From positions 1-23,159 of IMG/VR virus record IMGVR_UViG_3300042691_033439: DNA of 23,159 bases; one strand, written 5' to 3'. Under the pieces are notes generated by a model. That model did no database searches and had not been told where the DNA came from. It saw only the letters and a program-made list of their open reading frames with translations. Position 1 is the stretch's first letter; each line of letters opens with the position of its first letter. Of this stretch, positions 1 through 6,286 are shown one piece after another. Made by a program: the position numbers and the translations under genes. This DNA is from a virus.

Positions 1-2
1 TC

Positions 3-518
3 CTTGAGCATGAGCATCTGCCTATTACTGAGGACGGTCATTTCTTGGCCTATAAAGCAGTAAGGGGCGATTTTAAGGATAAGTATCGTGGAGTGTTCGA
101 TAATAGTGTTGGTCAAGTTGTTAAGATGCAACGAGCAAAGGTTGACGATGATCGTGCTAGAGGTTGCTCTGATGGGCTTCATGCTGGTGCATTGAATTAT
201 GTTGCTGGTTATGGTAGTGTAGAAAGTGGCGACCGTATTGTTATCGTCAAGATTAATCCGCGTGATGTTGTTAGTGTGCCTAGTGATTGTAACTGTGAGA
301 AACTTCGCACTTGCCGATATGAAGTAGTCGGAGAGTATCAAGGTGAACTTCTCAAGCCTCTATATTCGTCTAACTTTAGTTATGATGAACATGAGGATGA
401 TGAAGATGACGGTTATGATGTAGATGATTCTTACTGGGATCAATTTGAAGAAGATGAAGAAGACTATGATGATTATGACCAGTATGAAGGTGATGAGGAT
501 GAAGACGATCAGTATTAA
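3..518 (+). CDS. rIIB: rIIB-like protein, 5' end outside window
   Basis: The reading frame is open from the first bases of the window, so the gene starts upstream; the first ATG/TTG codons inside are not the true start. The visible part matches the rIIB family of T4-like phages: a segment reading FLAYKAVRGDF, a GLHAG motif, and a VKINPRDVVSVPSD stretch followed by a short Cys-containing turn. In T4, rIIB acts with rIIA in lysis control and in escape from prophage exclusion; its biochemistry is not established. Odd feature: the last 45 or so residues are almost only Asp, Glu and Tyr, an acidic tail that I do not recall from classical rIIB. The next protein starts with a similar acidic/Tyr tract. 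Family call is by motif recognition, not by alignment. Confidence 0.75.
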   Translation, partial: LEHEHLPITEDGHFLAYKAVRGDFKDKYRGVFDNSVGQVVKMQRAKVDDDRARGCSDGLHAGALNYVAGYGSVESGDRIVIVKINPRDVVSVPSDCNCEKLRTCRYEVVGEYQGELLKPLYSSNFSYDEHEDDEDDGYDVDDSYWDQFEEDEEDYDDYDQYEGDEDEDDQY

Positions 519-536
519 TTATTGATCGTTGGAGTA

Positions 537-602
537 AAGTGGGCTTGTGGACGAGAAACGTGCCGTGCGGCTCGTTGGATGGTTCGATTCCATCCTCACT
601 TT
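537..602 (+). ncRNA. tRNA-like element (T-arm plus acceptor stem, reduced middle)
   Basis: Bases 537-543 (AAGTGGG) pair with 595-601 (CTCACTT) over 7 bp with one G-T wobble. Bases 578-582 and 590-594 form a 5-bp stem closing the loop TTCGATT, a canonical T-arm that abuts the acceptor strand exactly as in a tRNA. The rest is too short for a normal cloverleaf (34 bases): ACGAG at 551-555 pairs with CTCGT at 571-575 around a 15-base loop in which CG/CG could close a 7-base loop TGCCGTG. No D-arm is evident and there is no encoded CCA. It lies between rIIB and the next gene, whose ribosome binding site follows immediately. It could be a degenerate tRNA, a tRNA mimic in a leader, or a processing signal. 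Confidence 0.5.
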
Positions 603-615
603 TAAGGATTTTAAT

Positions 616-1026
616 ATGAATGAACCATACGATGAAGATGATGAATACGACGAAGATTACTATAACTACGATTATGGTGATCAGTATGATCCATATAAAT
701 TTTATTTCAAATTTGATGTTGGTCCAAATTCATCTTTATCGGATTGGCTTAGTAATTTACTGAATGATATAAGCACATATAATATACAAAATGTTCCCGG
801 CTTTCCTGTTGTTTCGTTTCCTGTGAATAGTTGGAACTCCAATACTGAGAAGGGTAATTCCTTCCAGTATTTGGGGTCCAATTATTATTCAGAACCGATA
901 TGGAAGAAAAAATATTTTGTGAAAGAGGCTTTAAATACAGAGTATAAAAATCATTTAAAATCTCACGCTGCGCATTTTATTAAGCAACCCGCGTATTACA
1001 AAGGTATGTTCGATATCTTAAATTAA
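616..1026 (+). CDS. hypothetical acidic/Tyr-rich protein
   Basis: Protein of 136 residues with no family I recognise. I chose the ATG at 616 because AAGGA lies nine bases upstream; an in-frame GTG at 547 would put the start inside the tRNA-like element. Residues 1-30 are nearly all Asp, Glu and Tyr, followed by a mixed polar domain with aromatic residues and a Lys-rich C-terminal third. The acidic opening resembles the tail of the rIIB-like protein just upstream, which suggests either duplication of a low-complexity tract or selection for the same property. No signal peptide or membrane segment is visible. Confidence 0.65.
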   Translation: MNEPYDEDDEYDEDYYNYDYGDQYDPYKFYFKFDVGPNSSLSDWLSNLLNDISTYNIQNVPGFPVVSFPVNSWNSNTEKGNSFQYLGSNYYSEPIWKKKYFVKEALNTEYKNHLKSHAAHFIKQPAYYKGMFDILN

Positions 1027-1039
1027 GGATTATAAATCA

Positions 1040-1459
1040 ATGAGTAAAGAGTGGTATGTGATCAACGATTTAGATGGTTTTATAGACTCTATTAGAACTA
1101 TAGTATTTAATAGTTTCGATTCTACCAACAATAATACAAAAGACGTATTAACCGATGTCAAACCAGAGGAAAAAGAAGAATTAGATAACGTACTATCCCA
1201 TGCAGAGTCTGGACGCATTGTAAAAAGTATGCTAAAGCAAAAAACAACAAATAAAAAAAATAAAGATATTCAATATATGGTCAATGATGATCTTTTGTAT
1301 TCTATTGTTGAGTCCCTTAATGATAGAATGATTAGTAATATACTAAACAATTTAGTTAATAAAGGATTGTTGGAAACGGGCTTTGATGCAAAGTCTAATG
1401 ATTTTATATTTTGGATAAAAGATGAAAATAAAAACTTTGAAAAACCAGAAACCGATTGA
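1040..1459 (+). CDS. hypothetical protein
   Basis: Protein of 139 residues, unrecognised. The ATG is preceded by AAGGA 14 bases upstream, a long spacing. The first half is charged and probably helical; the second half (about 85-130) has a regular pattern of Leu and Ile, as in a small helical domain. There is no signal peptide. Its last 38 bases overlap the start of the zinc-ribbon gene, so the two are probably translationally coupled and belong to the same operon as ruvB. Confidence 0.6.
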   Translation: MSKEWYVINDLDGFIDSIRTIVFNSFDSTNNNTKDVLTDVKPEEKEELDNVLSHAESGRIVKSMLKQKTTNKKNKDIQYMVNDDLLYSIVESLNDRMISNILNNLVNKGLLETGFDAKSNDFIFWIKDENKNFEKPETD

Positions 1460-1838
1460 TACTGATATACATCTAAAATATCTTTGTCCCAATACTAGTT
1501 GTGGATACACTCATTGGCTATCTTTAAAAGAGACTCAAACAAAAAATTTTAAAGTAGTCTGTGATTGCGGTACAGTATTTCAGCCTAAAACTGTTAAAAA
1601 ACTAAAACTCATATATCTTGCAAGAAAGAAATCTTGCAGCAATCAAACTAAAACCAGTGTTGCTACTATAGATAATGAAGTACCGCAAGATTTATTAAAT
1701 AAAGCAAAAAAAATATTAATAGGTTATGGGTTTGATGCTTTAGAAGCAGAGAACCTTATTAAAGATAGTTTTAAACAAAAGCCTGAAAAAGATTGCGTAA
1801 AATTGGTTAAAAATACTCTTGTATTATTTGGAGGATAA
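1422..1838 (+). CDS. zinc-ribbon protein with RuvA domain III-like C-terminus
   Basis: Protein of 138 residues with two parts. Residues 20-52 hold four cysteines (C22, C27, C47, C49) spaced as in a zinc ribbon. Residues 87-138 read like the small three-helix domain III of RuvA: a KILIGYGFDALEAENLI segment (compare the ALVALGY..EA pattern of RuvA) and then a final helix KLVKNTLVLF. In bacteria, domain III binds RuvB and regulates its ATPase; domains I and II of RuvA, which clamp the Holliday junction, are absent here. The gene ends two bases before ruvB and the spacer holds the ruvB ribosome binding site. I infer an adaptor that loads RuvB on DNA in place of RuvA. The start at 1422 has GGAT upstream. 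Confidence 0.7.
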   Translation: MKIKTLKNQKPIDTDIHLKYLCPNTSCGYTHWLSLKETQTKNFKVVCDCGTVFQPKTVKKLKLIYLARKKSCSNQTKTSVATIDNEVPQDLLNKAKKILIGYGFDALEAENLIKDSFKQKPEKDCVKLVKNTLVLFGG

Positions 1839-1840
1839 TT

Positions 1841-2731
1841 ATGAAACACAGTATGCGACCATCAACCTTTGATGATGTGGTTGGTCAAGGCGACGTTATA
1901 GAGCGTCTAAGAGTCTCTGTGGCCGGTTGTAAAAACACAGAGGCAGTGATGCCCCATGTTTTAATTGACGGGCCTCCGGGCCTTGGTAAAACAACCATAG
2001 CGAGTGCTATAGCAAATGAACTAAATGTGAATTTGTATACTCTAAATGCGGCCAATATCCGCAATATTAAAAATATTTTACCTTATTTAATGGGTATCTC
2101 GCCAAAATCTGTTATGTTTATAGATGAAATTCATAGACTGCCTAAAATCGTAGAAGAATTTCTATACCCTATAATGGAAGATTTTGTACTAAGTATCACT
2201 GTTGATGATAAACCAGAGAAAATAGATCTTCCTATGTTTACCATTGTTGGCGCTACAACAAGTGGTGGCTCATTAAGTCAGCCATTTTATGATAGGTTTC
2301 AAATTAAGGAGCATTTGTCTTTTTATAAAGACGATGAACTAGCTAAACTAGCAGGGTTAAACGCAAATAAGATGGGACTAATTGTTTCGGAAAGTGACCT
2401 ATTTGAAATAGCCAAAAGAAGTAAGGGTACTCCACGAATTCTAAATGCTAGATTAACTTGGTATAAAAATTATAAGTCATGTCATCCAAGCGAAAATGAT
2501 ATAGATAAAATCTTTACTATACAAGGTATAGACAAATATGGACTGGATGTGTATGATAGACTATATATAGAAGCTTTAAAGAAATCAAAGGGGAATCCTT
2601 TGGGTCTTAAGTCGATATCATCAATGACAGGCATAGCAATTGAGACTATAGAGAATAGTATAGAACCATTTCTAGTGAGAAAAGGTTTTGTTAAAAGAAC
2701 ACAAAAGGGTAGAGTTATAGGTGATATATGA
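1841..2731 (+). CDS. ruvB: Holliday junction branch-migration helicase RuvB
   Basis: Protein of 296 residues, slightly shorter than cellular RuvB (about 330-350). Visible in order: N-terminal RPSTFDDVVGQ (RuvB signature), Walker A GPPGLGKTT at 44-52, Walker B FIDEIH at 93-98, sensor 1 GATTSGG at 137-143 followed by DRF with the arginine finger at 151-153, sensor 2 KGTPRI at 195-200, and a C-terminal winged helix from about 229 ending VRKGFVKRTQKGRV. All ATPase motifs are intact, so it should be an active hexameric motor that drives branch migration. GGAGGA lies upstream of the ATG. The RuvA-III-like partner directly upstream supports a role in phage recombination or replication-fork processing. 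The stop overlaps the next start by ATGA. Confidence 0.95.
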   Translation: MKHSMRPSTFDDVVGQGDVIERLRVSVAGCKNTEAVMPHVLIDGPPGLGKTTIASAIANELNVNLYTLNAANIRNIKNILPYLMGISPKSVMFIDEIHRLPKIVEEFLYPIMEDFVLSITVDDKPEKIDLPMFTIVGATTSGGSLSQPFYDRFQIKEHLSFYKDDELAKLAGLNANKMGLIVSESDLFEIAKRSKGTPRILNARLTWYKNYKSCHPSENDIDKIFTIQGIDKYGLDVYDRLYIEALKKSKGNPLGLKSISSMTGIAIETIENSIEPFLVRKGFVKRTQKGRVIGDI

Positions 2732-3126
2732 TTTATAAAACCCTGTCTCTGATACTACTACTTTGTGTAATCGGAGACAGGGCTTATGGAGAAAACCCAT
2801 ATTTCGTAGATAATCTTGGAGATGCTATAGCACTATCTGAATCGTCTAACAAACCAATTTTAGTAGTCTTTGGAGCAGAATGGTGCAAGTATTGCAAGAT
2901 TCTTATTGATGATCTTAATGATGAAGATTCTATTAGAGTTTTAAATGACTTTATCATTTGTTCAATAGATATAGATAAAGATAAAGTAATTAGCCAAGAC
3001 TTTAAAGTCAGAAACCTTCCAGATTCTCGCATACTAAATAATAAAATTGAAATCGCTGCCTATGTTGGATACAACGGTAAAAAAAAGTATTTAACATGGG
3101 TGCAAAATGCAAATAAGCATAAATAG
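2728..3126 (+). CDS. exported thioredoxin-like protein
   Basis: Protein of 132 residues. Residues 1-21 form a signal peptide (basic start, Leu/Ile core, ending AYG). The mature part has a thioredoxin fold: the PILVVFGAEW strand, the redox motif WCKYC (C53, C56), and the cis-proline position at NLP (P98) followed by Asp instead of the usual Thr. It would form or reduce disulfides outside the cytoplasm, as thioredoxin-like periplasmic proteins do. It overlaps ruvB by ATGA and the following gene by 20 bases. A strong inverted repeat covers its signal-peptide codons. The substrate is unknown; disulfide handling for the secreted protease or for virion proteins is possible. Confidence 0.85.
   Translation: MIYKTLSLILLLCVIGDRAYGENPYFVDNLGDAIALSESSNKPILVVFGAEWCKYCKILIDDLNDEDSIRVLNDFIICSIDIDKDKVISQDFKVRNLPDSRILNNKIEIAAYVGYNGKKKYLTWVQNANKHK
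2741..2782 (+). other. 13-bp inverted repeat in the 5' coding region of the thioredoxin gene
   Basis: CCCTGTCTCTGAT at 2741-2753 pairs with ATCGGAGACAGGG at 2770-2782 over 13 bp, with one T-G wobble and a 16-base loop. It starts ten bases after the start codon, inside the signal-peptide codons. There is no T-run after it, so it is not a standard terminator. As RNA it would be stable enough to slow initiation or mark a processing site between ruvB and the following genes. Confidence 0.7.
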
Positions 3127-3406
3127 TATTGTAGTTGTTATTCTTATATTAACCCATATTATATTCTTTTTTATGGGTTATGTTTTGGCAAAAATAGCCC
3201 AAAATAATGGTGTATTTAATACTAGACCAAAATCTTTTTTTGATCAGCAACATAACGATACTAAAGTTAGTATTGATGATAAAAAGTATGTGGTCAATAT
3301 CAGTACTGATGGTTTAGAAAAAAAATATGCACAACTAGGTGAAACAAAAGAGTCATCAGAAAAAATTGACTCAGCTATAAATAAACTAAAAAATATGAAA
3401 GGATAA
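3107..3406 (+). CDS. small single-pass membrane protein
   Basis: Protein of 99 residues. Residues 6-30 are a continuous hydrophobic segment rich in Ile, Val and Phe, so the N-terminus is membrane-anchored. Residues 31-99 are soluble and charged, and the last 30 look like an amphipathic helix (Lys/Glu/Leu spacing). The gene begins inside the end of the thioredoxin gene, which is typical of this operon. I do not recognise a family. With an exported thioredoxin before it and an actin-fold ATPase after it, it might be a membrane tether for the filament protein, but that is only context. Confidence 0.7.
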   Translation: MQISINSIVVVILILTHIIFFFMGYVLAKIAQNNGVFNTRPKSFFDQQHNDTKVSIDDKKYVVNISTDGLEKKYAQLGETKESSEKIDSAINKLKNMKG

Positions 3407-3408
3407 TT

Positions 3409-4413
3409 ATGGCCAAAGGATTAGATGTTGGAACAAGTTTTATTGTTCTATCACAAGATACTAATAATGGCGTTATATATAAGGACTTTAGAGATGCTTT
3501 CTATGTGATTAAGCCCACAACGCCTGTAGCGACAAAAATGATCGAAAAGGGTTTAAGCGGAAAAGTTTTTATAAAAGATGATATTGATGGATCTTTTGTT
3601 TTGCTGGGAAAGGATGCGATAGAAAAAGCTATAGAAAGAAACGATACCGCAAAAAGACCAATGCACAAGGGTGTGGTTTCAGCAAAAGAAAAAAATGCAA
3701 AAAGAGTTCTTGCTTTTATCCTCAAGGAAGTTGTTGGTCAAGCATCAGAACCAAATGAAAAATTAGTATTCTGTGTTCCTGCTCAACCAGTAGATCAAGA
3801 AGATGAAGATTTTGATGTAGGATATCATGAAGATGTTGTAAAAACCATCTTATCAGAATGCGGTTATGATGCTAGATCAGTCAATGAAGCAGAGGCTTTG
3901 TGTTATGCTGAGTTAGAAAATGATGATTATACAGGCGTTGCTATTAGTTGTGGGGCGGGAATGACTAATGTTTGTGTTATGTTAAATGGTGAACCAACAG
4001 TAGTTTTTAGCACAACCAAGTCAGGCGACTGGATTGATCGCATGAGCGCTGTGGCTACCGGAGAGCAGGACAGTGTAGTTCAAGCAGAAAAGGAGGCGGG
4101 GGGTTTTAAAATAGGCGAAGCGAATGAAAATCCTGTTTTGGCAGCCGTATCTGTTTATTATGAAAGGCTAATAGATTATACTACTAAACATTTGTCTTTA
4201 GCTCTTACATCCCATAAATCTTTACCTAAATTTAAAAATCCTCTATCTATTGTTATTGCTGGTGGCACTTCTCAAGCGCAAGGATATGTAGAGTTATTTA
4301 AAAAGAAACTAGAAGAAAATAATTTTCCTTTAAATATTAAAGAGGTTAGACACGCATTAGATCCATTACATGCGGTTTCTAAGGGATGCTTAATAGCCTC
4401 TAAAGTATTATAA
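3409..4413 (+). CDS. actin/Hsp70-superfamily ATPase (ParM/Alp-like)
   Basis: Protein of 334 residues with the conserved nucleotide-binding motifs of the actin fold: phosphate 1 GLDVGTS at residues 4-10, the connect-1 helix around NEAEALCYA at 159-167, phosphate 2 AISCGAGMTN at 178-187, and the adenosine motif IVIAGGTSQ at 281-289. The size fits bacterial actin-like proteins (ParM, Alp, MreB). Such proteins form ATP-driven filaments that move plasmids or phage DNA, or position membrane complexes. AAAGGA precedes the ATG. It sits between a small membrane protein and an HNH nuclease in one operon. Whether it polymerises cannot be seen; an Hsp70-like or kinase-like role is the alternative. Confidence 0.8.
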   Translation: MAKGLDVGTSFIVLSQDTNNGVIYKDFRDAFYVIKPTTPVATKMIEKGLSGKVFIKDDIDGSFVLLGKDAIEKAIERNDTAKRPMHKGVVSAKEKNAKRVLAFILKEVVGQASEPNEKLVFCVPAQPVDQEDEDFDVGYHEDVVKTILSECGYDARSVNEAEALCYAELENDDYTGVAISCGAGMTNVCVMLNGEPTVVFSTTKSGDWIDRMSAVATGEQDSVVQAEKEAGGFKIGEANENPVLAAVSVYYERLIDYTTKHLSLALTSHKSLPKFKNPLSIVIAGGTSQAQGYVELFKKKLEENNFPLNIKEVRHALDPLHAVSKGCLIASKVL

Positions 4414-4721
4414 TGTTTTGGAATAGAAAAATTAGATTTGCAACTAGATCACCAAAATGGTCTAAGATTAGACAACAACACCTACTGGAGAATCCTCTTT
4501 GTGCAAATTGTGGTAGTCAGACAGATTTAGAGGTCCATCACATAGAACCAGTACATATTAACCCGTCTAGAGAGTTAGATCCAACAAACTTAATTACATT
4601 ATGTAGTAGATATTGTCATCTTGCTGTTGGGCATTTAATGGACTACAAAAGCTGGAATATTAATGTAATAAATGATACCTCGGTGTATTTTAATAAGGTA
4701 AAAACTCGTTCCTATAAATAG
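4413..4721 (+). CDS. HNH endonuclease
   Basis: Protein of 102 residues with a complete HNH core: structural CxxC pair C30/C33, the HHIEP catalytic motif at 42-46, the central Asn at 59, and a second zinc pair C64/C68 followed by H69. The family makes metal-dependent cuts in DNA; small free-standing phage HNH proteins are either homing nucleases or helpers of DNA packaging. The ATG overlaps the stop of the actin-like gene (TAATG), so translation is coupled. No intron is evident nearby, and it is not next to terminase genes here. Confidence 0.9.
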   Translation: MFWNRKIRFATRSPKWSKIRQQHLLENPLCANCGSQTDLEVHHIEPVHINPSRELDPTNLITLCSRYCHLAVGHLMDYKSWNINVINDTSVYFNKVKTRSYK

Positions 4722-4729
4722 GTGATATC

Positions 4730-5485
4730 ATGAAACGTTTGATTTTGTTTCTTATAGTATCCCTATTATCTATAAACAGCATACTTGGCGGAACAATAGA
4801 TCCTGAAATACCAGACTCAAAGTATATAGAATATGCAAAAAAATTTATATATATTGGAAAACTATGTGGCAAAACAGACGATAATAAAACATATTGCGCA
4901 TCAGCAGTAGCTATCAAACCTAAGTGGATAATTACAGCAGCACATGTTGTTGGCAACTCTAAAACATGTACACTAATTATAAATAGTAAAAAAATACCGG
5001 TATCTAAAATTATTAGCCACAAAGACTTTAATGAAAATAATTTCGGTACATATGATATAGCAATAGGAAAATGTGATGAAGATATAGGATTAAATTTTTA
5101 TCCAGATTTATATGACAAAACTGATGAGGTTAATAAAATATGTAGTATATCTGGATTTGGATTACATGGAACTTTCGTCACAGGAGCGAATAAGTCGGAC
5201 GATAAGCAAAGGGCCGGTTCTAATATCATAGATTCAATAGATAGGCAATTATTAATATGTTCTCCATCAAAAGGAAGAAATAAAACCGCTCTAGAATTCC
5301 TTATGTGTAGCGGAGATAGTGGAGGAGGATTGTTTATTGAGAATCGATTAGCAGGTATTAACTCCTGTGTGTTAGCAATAGATAAAAAAACTGACTCAAC
5401 ATATGGAGACGAATCGGGTCACACTAGAATAAGCATACATAGGGACTGGATTCTAGAGAATATAGAGCTGAATGAGGATAAATAG
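4730..5485 (+). CDS. secreted trypsin-like serine protease (S1 family)
   Basis: Protein of 251 residues. Residues 1-20 are a signal peptide (KR start, Leu/Ile core, SILGG end). The chymotrypsin triad is complete: His72 in TAAHVV, Asp109 in TYDIAIG, Ser197 in CSGDSGGGLF. Several cysteines (46, 56, 80, 115, 138, 177, 193, and another in the C-terminal part) could form disulfides, which suits an exported protein and the exported thioredoxin in the same operon. AGGTGAT precedes the ATG. Candidate roles are cleavage of host envelope proteins, superinfection exclusion or virion processing. The sequence TATAAATA sits just upstream. This is the last gene before a non-coding gap. Confidence 0.9.
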   Translation: MKRLILFLIVSLLSINSILGGTIDPEIPDSKYIEYAKKFIYIGKLCGKTDDNKTYCASAVAIKPKWIITAAHVVGNSKTCTLIINSKKIPVSKIISHKDFNENNFGTYDIAIGKCDEDIGLNFYPDLYDKTDEVNKICSISGFGLHGTFVTGANKSDDKQRAGSNIIDSIDRQLLICSPSKGRNKTALEFLMCSGDSGGGLFIENRLAGINSCVLAIDKKTDSTYGDESGHTRISIHRDWILENIELNEDK

Positions 5486-5561
5486 TATTATACCTACGCT
5501 GGTGCATAACTATAGAGAAAATTCCGATGCTCGTCAAGTATAATAATTTTTATTCTGCACC

Positions 5562-5589
5562 TTGCAAGACTGTCCGGCCGACGTATAAT
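5562..5589 (+). promoter_or_regulatory. candidate sigma-70 promoter in the 5486-5612 gap
   Basis: TTGCAA at 5562-5567 and a perfect TATAAT at 5584-5589 are separated by 16 bases. The -35 lies inside the palindrome CTTGCAAG. CCTTGC (5560-5565) and GCAAGG (5595-5600) form an inverted repeat flanking the promoter, and GGTGCA/TGCACC (5501-5506, 5556-5561) form another. The gap carries no gene, is locally G+C-richer than its surroundings, and precedes a new run of genes. Another TATAAT at 5539-5544 has no -35. Confidence 0.5.
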
Positions 5590-5612
5590 AGATCGCAAGG
5601 CACGATGAAAAT

Positions 5613-5801
5613 ATGAGCAATTCAGATCAAGACAATAGAAAAAATGTTCGACGCGACCATTTAAAAAAGCGTCATCTCGATAAAAAGCACGATAATATCG
5701 AATATCGAGATCAAAGTAAAATGAAAAAGCAATTTAAAAGACATAAGCAACAAATGCTTGAGGAAGAACTTTGGGACGAATGGAACGATGAAATACATTG
5801 A
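5613..5801 (+). CDS. small highly basic protein
   Basis: Protein of 62 residues, about one third Lys, Arg and His, ending in an acidic segment with two Trp residues. There is no recognised family, membrane segment or signal peptide. The composition suits nucleic-acid binding or a small host-interaction protein. It is the first gene after the candidate promoter, with AAGG 12 bases before its ATG, and its end overlaps the next start by 14 bases. Low complexity makes the functional call impossible, but the position and overlap support a real gene. Confidence 0.55.
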   Translation: MSNSDQDNRKNVRRDHLKKRHLDKKHDNIEYRDQSKMKKQFKRHKQQMLEEELWDEWNDEIH

Positions 5802-6045
5802 AGAACTATCTTTTGGTGATCTTTTTATTAAGGATGGTATAGAGTTTATTAAAACTACTGATTTTAAAAAATCGAAAGAGTCCAAAATTAAATATTTGTG
5901 TGTATCCATGAAGGATGGAAGTAATTCATGGATGGACGGTAATGCTTCTGTTGATATTTTAGATTTGTATAAAAGAGATAACGATGGAAATATTTTACCG
6001 TTTAAAACTTATAAGGATCCTTACAAAGAACCTGCAAAGAGTTAA
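5788..6045 (+). CDS. small conserved phage-type protein, unknown function
   Basis: Protein of 85 residues when started at the ATG at 5788; an in-frame TTG at 5758 would add ten residues but has no good ribosome binding site. The sequence begins with ELSFGDLFIKDG, then a beta-rich stretch and an Asp-rich C-terminal part with a KRDNDG turn. This resembles small single-domain beta proteins seen in T4-like phages, but I cannot name a family. It overlaps the genes on both sides, so it belongs to a compact coupled cluster. Confidence 0.6.
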   Translation: MKYIEELSFGDLFIKDGIEFIKTTDFKKSKESKIKYLCVSMKDGSNSWMDGNASVDILDLYKRDNDGNILPFKTYKDPYKEPAKS

Positions 6046-6286
6046 AACTTTTTTCAAATCTCTTTTTTTTCATGTGTACGCAGGTTTTCCAAAATCAACA
6101 CAGGAAGAGATCAACTATAGATATAATATTTGTTCTGAATGCGATATGTTTCATAAAGAATTAAGACAATGCTTAATGTGCGGATGTAATATTAATAAAA
6201 AACGAGTGTTCTTAAATAAGCTGGCTTGGGCTGATCAAAAATGCCCACTGGATAAGTGGACTGCTATAATCAGGAACAAAACATGA
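5984..6286 (+). CDS. small cysteine-rich zinc-binding protein
   Basis: Protein of 100 residues. Residues 1-30 are basic and hydrophobic; the conserved part is 45-92, with CSEC (C50, C53), CLMCGC (C63, C66, C68) and a final C87 in QKCPLDKW. This Cys pattern, with the closing CPLxKW, is common in small phage proteins that bind zinc; none that I know has a proven function. The start at 5984 has AAGAGA upstream and overlaps the previous gene by 62 bases. A later start would remove only the basic N-terminus. The end overlaps the macro-domain gene by ATGA. Confidence 0.65.
   Translation: MEIFYRLKLIRILTKNLQRVKTFFKSLFFHVYAGFPKSTQEEINYRYNICSECDMFHKELRQCLMCGCNINKKRVFLNKLAWADQKCPLDKWTAIIRNKT

Noticed and set aside
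547-615. GTG start that would extend the gene at 616
   Set aside because: It falls inside the tRNA-like element and has no ribosome binding site; ATG at 616 has AAGGA.
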